Part shown: piece after piece, positions 27,679 to 37,400 of the stretch | How the letters are laid out: each line of letters begins with the position of its first letter | Numbering within the stretch: the first letter of the stretch is position 1 | Notes under the pieces: generated by a model | Database searches by the model: none | Told to the model about the DNA's origin: nothing | The model's input: only the letters and a program-made list of their open reading frames with translations | Made by a program: the position numbers and the translations under genes | NCBI GenBank assembly: GCA_030740765.1 | Contig: JASLWR010000017.1 | Span: 1-56,801, forward strand | Length of the DNA: 56,801 bases | Direction: 5' to 3' | DNA from: Thermoplasmatota archaeon | GTDB lineage: Archaea > Thermoplasmatota > Penumbrarchaeia > JASLWR01

Positions 27679-28422
27679 GGTGCACGATATCGCTCTTACG
27701 ACGTTCAAAAGCCTTCCATCGTATTTTCTCTTGCCGAATCCGTATCCTATCTCCATCGGTGTTATCCTCAGACCGGAAAAGTTCGTTACGAACTCCGGTG
27801 CAAGGGCTTTGAGGAGTGACACGCCGGTTGGGGTCGCCAGTTCTCCTCTAAGGGGTCCGAACTTGAAAGGCATATCTTTCAGTATCTCCATTGTGGCAGG
27901 GGCCGGTATCGGGACAACTCCATGGCTTATCTCTATGCTTCCCATGCCAACCGAGATGGGGGTGGAAAAGAACCTGAAATCGTCACTCAGGCCGTCAAGT
28001 CTCTCCAATAGAAATCCACTGCCGATTATCTCGACGAGAGTATCTGGTGCACCGGTCTCGTGAAGGTGAAGTTCCTCAGGCGTTGAGGCGTGTATCTTCG
28101 ATTCCGCACGCAGAACATGTTCCAGCACCTTGTGAGCGTACTTCCTGCTTGCTCCCCCCAGTTCAACGGCTGTACACCCCTCCTCCAGATATTTTTTCAT
28201 TTCCCTGCCCTTTACGTGATGACCCCGCTTTCGCTTACTCGTAACCATGATGCCAGTGGCCCCTATCCCGGAAACCTTTTCCCGTAGAATATCGACCCTG
28301 ACCTTTCCCATACCGACCGCGCTTTTTTCAAGTACCTCTACCAGTTCTTTCTTGTCAGTACGCCCCGTGGAGATGGCAAGGTCTGTTAAAGAACCCAGAA
28401 ACATATCTCCCGCCACACCCAT
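27667..28422 (-). CDS. larC: LarC N-terminal domain only (nickel-pincer cofactor synthesis), probably degenerate
   Basis: Matches the N-terminal part of LarC, which inserts nickel into the pyridinium dithiocarboxylate cofactor: GVAGDMFLG, ELHLHETGAPDTLVEIIG, PATMEILKDMPF, ELATPTGVSLLKAL. It ends at 251 residues at the boundary where the C-terminal CTP-binding domain (LarC2) normally begins; no LarC2 is found nearby. Family homology also extends upstream of the ATG at 28422 (LIFDVQ is the usual N-terminal strand). The natural start would be ATG 28479, only 8 bases after the UbiA stop, but codon 5 of that frame is TAG (28465-28467). With both ends compromised, the gene may be decaying or may act as a split LarC1. 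Confidence 0.75.
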   Translation of the reverse strand: MGVAGDMFLGSLTDLAISTGRTDKKELVEVLEKSAVGMGKVRVDILREKVSGIGATGIMVTSKRKRGHHVKGREMKKYLEEGCTAVELGGASRKYAHKVLEHVLRAESKIHASTPEELHLHETGAPDTLVEIIGSGFLLERLDGLSDDFRFFSTPISVGMGSIEISHGVVPIPAPATMEILKDMPFKFGPLRGELATPTGVSLLKALAPEFVTNFSGLRITPMEIGYGFGKRKYDGRLLNVVRAISCTVSE

Positions 28423-28487
28423 CTGAACGTCGAAGATCAGGTCGCGAAATTTATCTTGAGATATCTAACGGCCCCCCATATTGTTGT

Positions 28488-29474
28488 TCATCCCGGTATG
28501 ATAAAAGCCACAGCAAAGGCGATCTGCAGCGCCATTAGCATTAGATACATGTGGACCCATACCGGGGAGTTCTCGAAATGCTTGTCCTGTTTCCGTCCTT
28601 CCTTTCGCAGTAGGTGAACGATGTATCCCCCCCAGATGATCAGCAGGATTATTCCCTTCGCCGGTTCGGGAAAGAGCACTCTACCCTCGATCTCCCACGT
28701 TGCTACCGGGACGAGCACGAAAGGAATGACGAAGAACGGTGATATGATGGCTATGGACCTCTTTATCCCGTATACCGCAGGAAGCGTCTTTATACCGTAT
28801 TTTTTATCTCCAGCCAAATCCGTGTAATCCTTGGTGGTGGCGGCTCCCACGAGAAAGATACCTATAATGGTACCAACCAGCCACGGAGTCGGTTCCAGGA
28901 TGCTTCCGAAGATGCACCACGGAGCTACAATTCCAAGCAAGCCTCTCGCCAATCCGATGGATATGTTTGATATCCACAATCTTTTCTTCAGTCTCACCGG
29001 CGGAACCGAATATAATATTGTGAAAATGGCAAGGATGATGACGAGTCCTGCGAACACGCCGTTTATCATCAATGACCTGAACAGGACCACGCCGTAGAGT
29101 ATCCAGGCAATGGCCTTCGCCTCGTTCACCGATACCTTACCTGAGGGGATCGGTCTTCCGGGTTTGTTCATCCTGTCGATATCGAGGTCATATACCTGGT
29201 TCAACACATTGCTGGCCGCGTTCAGTATCACAAGCGTAACGGCGCCGTATATCAGTTGAAGATGATATACCTCCCATTCCAGAAAAGGGTATGATGTCGA
29301 GAATTCGGGTGCCTTCAACAGTCCCAGGTGTCCCAGAGCCATCAAACCAGCGCATAATCCGCCGATCAGCGGAGCAAGTAACGTGAATGGGCGCATTAAT
29401 ATTATGTACGCCCGGATCTTCACCGGGAGGAACTGCCTCTTCGATACCCGTTTGTTTTCACCATTTGCAGTCAT
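28488..29474 (-). CDS. UbiA-superfamily prenyltransferase
   Basis: 328 residues with about eight membrane helices. Both Asp-rich motifs for magnesium-diphosphate binding are present: NVLNQVYDLDIDRMNKPGRP and KDYTDLAGDKKYG. In archaea the superfamily includes the enzyme adding the second geranylgeranyl chain to glyceryl phosphate (DGGGP synthase) as well as menaquinone and haem-type prenyltransferases; the sequence alone does not choose among them. LarC follows closely downstream on the same strand. The ATG at 29474 gives a normal N-terminus. Confidence 0.9.
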   Translation of the reverse strand: MTANGENKRVSKRQFLPVKIRAYIILMRPFTLLAPLIGGLCAGLMALGHLGLLKAPEFSTSYPFLEWEVYHLQLIYGAVTLVILNAASNVLNQVYDLDIDRMNKPGRPIPSGKVSVNEAKAIAWILYGVVLFRSLMINGVFAGLVIILAIFTILYSVPPVRLKKRLWISNISIGLARGLLGIVAPWCIFGSILEPTPWLVGTIIGIFLVGAATTKDYTDLAGDKKYGIKTLPAVYGIKRSIAIISPFFVIPFVLVPVATWEIEGRVLFPEPAKGIILLIIWGGYIVHLLRKEGRKQDKHFENSPVWVHMYLMLMALQIAFAVAFIIPG

Positions 29475-29709
29475 GGAGAACGCTCACCAGGCCAATTTAT
29501 TGCATAACTTGACAAGTCACCACTTGTCTTTACTTGAAAAGCCAAGACCTACTGGCTTGGCTTGAAAGTGTGACACGCCAACAGGTGTGTCTTTACATGT
29601 AAGCTCGAAGCAGTATAAATAAGGTATAGTAAAATTAATGGATAGATAGATATATGAACTAAATCAATTGGATATCGTAGTCGAAAAGTAAAATACGGAT
29701 GCATCGAGT
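29475..29709. promoter_or_regulatory. Divergent control region with repeated half-sites
   Basis: Between ubiA-like (minus) and the 1,298-residue surface protein (plus). It contains TATAAATA at 29614-29621 for the plus gene. Before it lie an 8-bp stem AAGCCAAG/CTTGGCTT, a GTGTGACAC...TGTGTC inverted pair, and two related direct sequences (TGTCTTTACTTGAAAAGC and TGTCTTTACATGTAAGC). The density of symmetric sites suggests several regulator binding sites. Confidence 0.45.
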
Positions 29710-32700
29710 ATGACAATGCAGTGCTTCTCAAGCAATTTCACAAGTCTAAAAATGAAAGTAAAACGTAGTATGATATTTTTGATCGTAGCGATATTTCTAC
29801 TTTCGGGACTACCGGTGATAAACGCTGATAATACAACTCCCACAATGCCACAAGCCGATTACGGGATATATTCTGATATGAGCGAACTGATGGCAGAGAT
29901 GGATGTGAACCGTGATTCTCCGGACATTATAAATGCCACCGAGAAACGGTTGGAAAGTGAGTTCAGCACCCAAGAGATGCTTCCAATCGATCCATCGGAA
30001 GAGTTCGAGGTAAAGACACTATCCCCGCAGGACCCCTACGAGAAAACACCCACCATATTTGGCGATATGGAGGATTACGAAAATATCTACGGTAAGAATT
30101 CAATACTGGAATTTCTCATGGATCGCGGTATTTCCAATTATTATATCTATACCCGGTATCAGGGTACTTATCAGTTCACAAGGGATTTCTGGAGAAATAT
30201 GCTCATCCTGCCCATGGACCTCAGTAACGGGGCCGAGATAGACATCGACGGAAATCCCAACACGGGAGACCTTAACGGTAACGAGATATTCGTTTCGTTG
30301 CGGCCCACGATCACACTAATAAAAATGCCTACCCTTTTTCCTTTCAACAGGACCCTTGTACTGCAGGTCGGACTTCAAGTGGAATTCAAAAGACTTGTTG
30401 CCGTGCTGCCGTCCCCCCTGGCCGTGCAGGTAATAAAATACGCGTCGTATCAGGATAAGAACTATATTATCAACATGGGAGTCGATTTCCAAAAGGTGCC
30501 ATCCACTCTCACTGTGAATCTCTTCACTGAAAAGATGAGCATCAAACTGGCTCCGGGGGAACTCCTTTTGGGATTTATTGAAAATTACCTTTCGGGTAAT
30601 CCGGGAATAGTGGATGGCGAGACCAGCATACTGTCTTCCATGCAGGGCCCGTATCACATAAGCTACGACCTTCCGGGGGAGCCAGCCGAACTCATCAGTG
30701 AAATATCCGTAGGGGTGGGCCTGACAGAGATTGTGGGAGGTGTGAGAGAAAAAGTGTCCTGGGTCAAGATGGATCTCGAAAATGCACAGGGTAACAAGTA
30801 CATTCCCCTAAGGGGCAGTATGGTGATGGACAGTCAGAGCCTGATGTCTCCCATGGACTATGGCATGTGGGAAGCACGGGATGCAGTTGGCAATTACACA
30901 AAATGCGACATCAAGACCTATTATTATGACGAAAGCGAAATTCTCACCTATGCCGCTGGGACGATGACGGACGTTCCCGGGCTTTTCAATATCACCGTGG
31001 ATTATTCCAAAACGATAAACGGTACCAACGTCACTCCCATACAGTACCGGGGCTCGGACATCATGACTCATATGACTTACCGACACACCCAGTTCCTTGA
31101 TGGTACGGTTTCTGATGATTACAGGACCATGGGGATGACCATGGAGCATATTCCAAGAAAATTCAATATGGAAATAACAAGCGATTTGAACCGGGATATG
31201 CCGTCCATCCTTACAACTAATGCCTCCCTCAATATTCTATCACAAATGGTTGACAGCCTCATGGGTTATATCGTTGAAAGGTTCTCGAGAATAGGGCGCG
31301 TAATGGGTGGAATGGCCACCGGTGTCACCGACCTCCCTCAGAGGGACGGTTGGATGGAGCTGGAGGTCCTCGGCGACGATCATTTCGGTGCAGTGGAATT
31401 CTATCGGAGTTCGGATGTTTACCTGGCTCCGGTGGACGGGAAGGTTTTTGATTATCTTACGATGATCAATCGGTCCGGACATTTCTCAGATAGGGCGAAC
31501 GTCTCCGGCCTTGAGCTCATACCCATGGCCGGTAGAATATCGGGGGTGAATCGTCTATACATGAACTTCTCCGAGGATGCGCATCTCGGTATGCTTCTTC
31601 CGGGAAGGAGTGCTGAGGATGAGTTCAAAATGATGTTCAGGGACGGCGATACTTTCTTTCATGTGGGTTTTTCCAATCTACCCCGAGGGCTGGAGATGAA
31701 TGTCGGGCAGGACGAGATACTGCTTCGAATGGACCGAGGATCGGGGCCGGTAGTCCGTATAAAAGAGATGACCGCGATATACCGGGATGCGGAGCAGTAC
31801 ATGTGCACCCGTCTGCAGGATATATCTCACGAGATACATTACAGGGAAGAGGAGGGCACCATGGAGATATCCTCACCTGTACCTTTCGGGAACATAGAGT
31901 TCTACCTCAGCAACGATACCAGCATGCCTTTCAAGGTCATGGATGGGAATTACGCCCGTCTATACCAGGACAGCGATCGCGTGATCCTTTCGGGTCAGGT
32001 ACATTCACTGAAGCACATCCGCTACAAGCCCGGCGCGGAGGGTAATTTTGTTATGGAATATGAGAACGAGACCTCGTTCAAGGCATATCTCTACAATCAC
32101 ATGGATGGTGGAAGCGAAGCGAAGGTATTGATTGATCCATTGCCAAGTAACTTTTCCTTCGATCTGCCGGGAGCAATAGGAGACATGGAGTTCCAGCTCC
32201 CGGACATAGTTGACATCTCCGGAAACATGGATCTCACTTCTTTGATCTCCAGTGCTACCCTTATGGTGAACAATATAGTATTGCTCAGCTCCCGCCTTAC
32301 CGTAGCGTTTCTGGAGAACATTGGTGGGATATCGCAAGAAGTAAAATTCGATTACATACTCCAGGAGGGCGAGACCCTGGACATCCTTGGATACTTCAGG
32401 AAAGGGGATACTTCAGATCTTCGCAAGGTTCACTGGGTGCACGGGATATCGCTTTCCCAGGGCTTAAGCGAAGGAACGGTGGGGATGGAAGGGAAAATGT
32501 ACTTTCAAGGTATGCCCAAAATGGGAAAGATACGCTCGAATATCACTGGAGACGATGTCAATGTGAATCTTTCCTTTCAGGGCTGGAGACCCGAACACCC
32601 CTGGCTCTTGATAGAGAGTTACGGTATTCAGGACAGGGACGCCGTGGTCTATTTCAATGGATTGAAGACAAATATCGATTTCCATCTCGACATGGACCTC

Positions 32701-33606
32701 ACCACCAATATGAGCATCGGCGGCAAGATCGCCGGGAACATTTCGCTGGACTGCTCTTCGAATCCGGGGCAGTTGTACGTACATTTCATGAAATACGGGG
32801 TTATAACCGGGGCAACGGAGATTTTATTCTCGTCGCTACCCCAAAGCATGAGGGTTTCTATCCTGGTATTTGACGAGATAGCTTTCGATTATTCCGCTAC
32901 GTCCCCGATAGAATACATCTATATCTCAAATTCCCGCTTGATCGACGGAAAATGGTATCACATGAACGGTCTAATTCATGATTTGGTGGAAAAAATTGAA
33001 TTCACGCTGACACTCGAATCGGGATTCGATCCGAAACGAGCCATATTCATTCAGGGACTGCCGCGGATAGACCTAACAACCGTCTCGGAAGAGGGTCGTC
33101 TGGACCTCTATTTCAGGGTGGAGGGGAGGGTCATGGGCATGGTGGGTAATTTCGAATTCCAAGCAAAGGACATCATAGGGTTGAAAGCGGCTCCCCTGGA
33201 GGGTGGTGCTGGTTACAGCATTGAAAGCGAGGGTATGTCGTATTTTTCGTTGAAGGCAAACGATCTTCCGCTTATGGAGTCATTTCGTATAGGGAATCTG
33301 GAAATGCACGGGTCGGGATTGGAACGAGTGACGATCGAGGTCGATATGGTATTTGGCGTTTACCCCGTATTCAAATTTTCTGATATCCGAGCGGAAAGTC
33401 TTGAGATGAATATAAACGGCATACTGGAGTTTGGGGGTCAGTCTTATGATGCTAAGGTGTCACTTATAAGCGTTTCAACGGAGAATCTGGGCTCTGCAAT
33501 GGAAATGTACAATAACAAGTTAGCCCTTGGTTCAAAGAGTGAAAAAAGGCTGGTTATACCGGCACCGATATTGACGCTTTGGTACACGCTGCTTGACATG
33601 GAGTGA
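29710..33606 (+). CDS. Giant secreted protein of unknown fold
   Basis: Up to 1,298 residues; ATG at 29752 (residue 15) may be the true start, since it leads straight into the signal peptide (MIFLIVAIFLLSGLPVINA). Neither start has a strong ribosome binding site. No known domain is recognised. The body is beta-rich and has recurring short segments of the form LP-x-x-hydrophobic strand, such as IPRKFNMEI, LPRGLEMNV, LPSNFSFDL, MPKMGKI, LPQSMRVSI and LPRIDLTTV, spaced roughly every 100-200 residues. Two helical stretches (SLMGYIVERFSRIGRVMG, LISSATLMVNNIVLL) break the pattern. There is no C-terminal anchor. It may be a long repeated beta scaffold in the cell envelope; this is inference. Confidence 0.8.
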   Translation: MTMQCFSSNFTSLKMKVKRSMIFLIVAIFLLSGLPVINADNTTPTMPQADYGIYSDMSELMAEMDVNRDSPDIINATEKRLESEFSTQEMLPIDPSEEFEVKTLSPQDPYEKTPTIFGDMEDYENIYGKNSILEFLMDRGISNYYIYTRYQGTYQFTRDFWRNMLILPMDLSNGAEIDIDGNPNTGDLNGNEIFVSLRPTITLIKMPTLFPFNRTLVLQVGLQVEFKRLVAVLPSPLAVQVIKYASYQDKNYIINMGVDFQKVPSTLTVNLFTEKMSIKLAPGELLLGFIENYLSGNPGIVDGETSILSSMQGPYHISYDLPGEPAELISEISVGVGLTEIVGGVREKVSWVKMDLENAQGNKYIPLRGSMVMDSQSLMSPMDYGMWEARDAVGNYTKCDIKTYYYDESEILTYAAGTMTDVPGLFNITVDYSKTINGTNVTPIQYRGSDIMTHMTYRHTQFLDGTVSDDYRTMGMTMEHIPRKFNMEITSDLNRDMPSILTTNASLNILSQMVDSLMGYIVERFSRIGRVMGGMATGVTDLPQRDGWMELEVLGDDHFGAVEFYRSSDVYLAPVDGKVFDYLTMINRSGHFSDRANVSGLELIPMAGRISGVNRLYMNFSEDAHLGMLLPGRSAEDEFKMMFRDGDTFFHVGFSNLPRGLEMNVGQDEILLRMDRGSGPVVRIKEMTAIYRDAEQYMCTRLQDISHEIHYREEEGTMEISSPVPFGNIEFYLSNDTSMPFKVMDGNYARLYQDSDRVILSGQVHSLKHIRYKPGAEGNFVMEYENETSFKAYLYNHMDGGSEAKVLIDPLPSNFSFDLPGAIGDMEFQLPDIVDISGNMDLTSLISSATLMVNNIVLLSSRLTVAFLENIGGISQEVKFDYILQEGETLDILGYFRKGDTSDLRKVHWVHGISLSQGLSEGTVGMEGKMYFQGMPKMGKIRSNITGDDVNVNLSFQGWRPEHPWLLIESYGIQDRDAVVYFNGLKTNIDFHLDMDLTTNMSIGGKIAGNISLDCSSNPGQLYVHFMKYGVITGATEILFSSLPQSMRVSILVFDEIAFDYSATSPIEYIYISNSRLIDGKWYHMNGLIHDLVEKIEFTLTLESGFDPKRAIFIQGLPRIDLTTVSEEGRLDLYFRVEGRVMGMVGNFEFQAKDIIGLKAAPLEGGAGYSIESEGMSYFSLKANDLPLMESFRIGNLEMHGSGLERVTIEVDMVFGVYPVFKFSDIRAESLEMNINGILEFGGQSYDAKVSLISVSTENLGSAMEMYNNKLALGSKSEKRLVIPAPILTLWYTLLDME

Positions 33607-33607
33607 A

Positions 33608-34243
33608 TTACATTATCCACCGAACTATTTCGAAGGCTTCTGCATATTTACAATTGATCTGAACACCCCTGGTCTTAGCGAGGGATTCAATATAGCCCGC
33701 ATCGAAATATCCTCTTTTCTGGAAAGATTGGGATGCATAACAGTCCAATGCCTTCAATTTGGTATCCAGGTGTCTCCGCTCTATGGGAGAGAAGGCGGTG
33801 GTGGTGATGGTAATATTGTTCCAGGGTTCTTCATAAGCCACTATGGTGTTCTTTCTCCTGAACGCCCTTATGGCTTCCACAGCCACCGTGTGATGGTCCT
33901 GGTGAACGTCTTGCAGCGACGGTATGAACACCATGTCCGGGGCTATATCCACCCTTGCATCCTCGAGCATGTTGAATATCTCGTAGCGCTGGCGTGGGAA
34001 ACGCTTGTTCTCGAATTCGCATACCTTCACGTTCGATCTTGGGATGCCGAGTATCTTCGTCGCCTCGTAACACTCTCGTATCAGGGTATCCTCCGGGAAA
34101 CCTTCCGGTATGGTATTCTTGCACGGGGTTACCCCGATATAATAAACCTCTTTCCCCTCTTCAATATACTTTACGAGAGTTCCTCCGCACCCCAGTTCAC
34201 CGTCATCGGGATGGGGGGATAAAACAAGAATCCTGTCGAACAT
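33608..34243 (-). CDS. PIG-L family deacetylase (LmbE-like)
   Basis: 211 residues. Zinc-dependent N-deacetylase of N-acetylglucosaminyl conjugates. The motif SPHPDDGELGCGG (HPDD, zinc and base) is right after the N-terminal strand, and the third zinc ligand lies in QDVHQDHH. The ATG at 34243 follows GAGGT and fits the family's N-terminus; the open frame continues upstream through a repeat element without homology. It converges on the giant secreted protein gene, with 1 base between the stop codons. A role in surface glycan or glycolipid maturation fits the neighbourhood. Confidence 0.92.
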   Translation of the reverse strand: MFDRILVLSPHPDDGELGCGGTLVKYIEEGKEVYYIGVTPCKNTIPEGFPEDTLIRECYEATKILGIPRSNVKVCEFENKRFPRQRYEIFNMLEDARVDIAPDMVFIPSLQDVHQDHHTVAVEAIRAFRRKNTIVAYEEPWNNITITTTAFSPIERRHLDTKLKALDCYASQSFQKRGYFDAGYIESLAKTRGVQINCKYAEAFEIVRWIM

Positions 34244-34261
34244 GTAGAACCTCACGAATAT

Positions 34262-34301
34262 ATGAAGCGGAATCGGCCCTCCGGAACCGCGATTCCGCGC
34301 A
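34262..34301. repeat. 40-bp hairpin repeat, copy 1
   Basis: Matches 51318-51357 at 38 of 40 bases. The ends pair as GCGGAATCG/CGATTCCGC around a GGCCCTCCGG loop. It is 18 bases upstream of the PIG-L gene and in the same orientation to that gene as copy 2 is to the PGF-CTERM gene. Confidence 0.8.
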
Positions 34302-34494
34302 GGAACTTGATGTCCACCTTTGAATAAACAGTTTTCGGTATAGAGTAAGAGCGTGGAAAAAATGGGTTGGTTTGTCATGCGCCATCCGAAACCTGATACA
34401 TTTTGGCATTGCCTGATTTTACCATAAATTATTTATAAACTATTAAACATCTAATTGAGTTTAATTAATCTGAAAAATTCCAGGAGAGAATAAA

Positions 34495-37400
34495 ATGGGA
34501 AATGGTATAAATTTTAAATATCGAGATGTTAAAAAAAAATTGTCATCATTGCTAATCATCTGGATGTTCGTATGCACCGGATTGATGGGTTTGCTGTTAC
34601 TGGCCGATGACGAGGATATGACTGCCAGCGCGGCAGGTCCGACATATTATAATTCTAATCTATATATCACAGCACCCACAACCTGGACGGCAGAGAATAG
34701 TCCTTATGTGTTCAATTCTAGTGTATATGTTTACAGTAATGCGAAATTGACAATTGAGCCCGGTGTGATAGTAAAGTTCAACGGGAATGGGAAATTAAGT
34801 ATCGGCAGGAGCGGATACGGGGATGGTGATCTCTGGGCAGTGGGGAATGCCTCCCACAATATAGTTTTCACCTCGTTCAAGGACGATACCGAAGGCGGGG
34901 ACACCAATAACGACGGGGCTGATACAGCTCCGGCGATAAGCGACTGGGGTAGCATTCATTTCTATGATGTGAACAATCCTAACATAAACAGGATGGCATA
35001 CTGCAGGATCAAATACGCTGAATACGGTATCGACGTCCGGGAAGGCCAGATACCTATCTCAGTAAATGTTTCCTACAGTACCCAGGGCATTCGTGGGTAC
35101 GAGGTAAACGCCCAACCTATGCTTACAAATTGCAACATCACGAATAACACCTACGGGGTGTATCTAGACCGTACATCAGCGGCCACTTCACTTCAATCTA
35201 ACCTTATAAAGGATAACGGCTACGGTCTTGTTGCCAGCGTCGTACCGCAAGTGAGCGGGAACACTATCGAGAATAATTCAATCTGGGATGGCGGAGCGAG
35301 CAGATGGGTGCCATATAACGTCTGCCTCAAAGGAATTGTGAATGGAGACAATACGTGGTACTCCTCGTTAAGCCCCTATATCGTCATAGGAAGCATTACA
35401 ATAGCAGACCCCCGACTCGTCACAATCGAGCCTGGAACCACACTGAAGTTCAACCCAGGTTATGAGATAGAGATCGACGGAAAACTTACCGCTGTGGGAA
35501 ATGCCTCTCACAGGATCACTTTCACATCCTACAAGCAAAATCCGGGAAAAGGGGATTGGTCAGGACTGGATTTCGATCCCGGTGCAGGAGTATATGACAA
35601 TAACAACAAGCTCCAGTACTGTACCATCGAATACTCCACCACGGCAATTGCACTTTATGATTCCTCGCCTGCATTGATCGACCGCAATAACATAACCAAC
35701 AATACTTATGGTCTGAATATTGATGGAACTTCGAATCCCCAAACTATTACAAACAACAATATTACGCACAATACTTATCCTGTGGACTGCACTGCACATA
35801 TCCCTTCTCTGGGCACGAATAATATTTCCGGTAATTCCTACAACAACGTCACTGTGGGTGACTATGTAACACACAGCGGAACGTGGACTGAATCGGAAAG
35901 CCCATACATTGTTAGGGAGAACATCAGAGTATATAATAATGCTAAATTGACGATCGAGCCCGGCGTGGTAGTCAAATTTAAGCAAGGTAAGGCTTTATAT
36001 GCCGGGAGAATCGGATATGGGTCGGGAGACATCTGGGCAGTTGGTACCGCGAATAAACGGATCATATTCACGTCGAACCGGGACGATTCCATAGCCGGGG
36101 ATTCCAACGGCGACGGGGCCAATACGGCTCCTGCGAAAAGTGATTGGGAATATTTAGAATTCTATTCCGTCACAAACAGCAACAATAATAAAGTTCAGTA
36201 CTGCGACATCAAATATGCTGAAAGGGGAATAAATTTCGAAACGGGGACCATCACCGCAGACAAGTGCAACATAAGTCTGAACACTTACGGGGTCTACGGT
36301 TATAATACAGGAGTCGAGCCCACCGTATCAAATTGCAACATATCCAATAACACATACGGATTATACCTTGACCGCACTTCGGCGGCCACATCTCTCCAGT
36401 CCAACCTGATAAGGGACAACAATTTCGGAATTGTCTGCAATATTGTTCCCACAGTGAACGGAAATACGATAGTGAACAATTCAAAGTGGGATCAAGTTGA
36501 AGGCCGGTTCATCCCTTACAACGTTTGCCTGAAAGGAACTGTGAAGTCCAGCAATACGTGGTATTCCTCACTTAGTCCTTATATTGTCATAGGAGACGTG
36601 GTGGTGGACGACCCATATCACGTAACCGTCCAGCCGGGCACAACCCTCAAATTCGACAACCAAGGTTGGGACATCCTTGTAAAAGGGAAATTTACGGCAG
36701 TAGGTAATCCTGCACAACGGATCACATTCACATCCAATCGTCTGAATCCCGCGAAAGGGGATTGGGACAAAATCACGTTGCTGCCGGGAAATGCTCAATA
36801 CGACAATGAGAACAAATTTCAATATTGTGATATCGAATACTCGTCGTACGGGCTTTACCTGGATTCATCCTCACCGGCTCTCATCGACCATAATAACTTC
36901 ACCAGTAACGACCACGCAATGAGAGTGTACGGAACTTCGGATCCACAAACGGTGACGAATAACATATTCTCTGATAACAGATATACGTTGTATTGTACGG
37001 CCCATATTCCTTCCTTGAGCACAAATACCTTTGCTAACAATGTTTACAATAACGTCTCATTGGGCGGATACATAACCTCCAGCGGGGTATGGCCTTTATC
37101 TGAAAGCCCGTATATATTGCATGAAGATATTTATATTTATAACAGTGCAAGGATCACAGTTCAGCCAGGTGTGACCGTCAAGGCTCATAATTGCCGTATT
37201 CGGGTGGGGCGAATCGGATATGGAGACGGGGATTTTTCGGCAGTGGGTAACGCAACACACAGAATCACCTTCACATCTATCAAGGACGATACCATTGGTG
37301 GAGATACCAATGGCGACGGCGGCAATACGGCCCCCCAGAAAGGTAACTGGGGTGGGATCTATTTTTATGACGTGAACAACGCCGTGTTGAACGAGCTACA

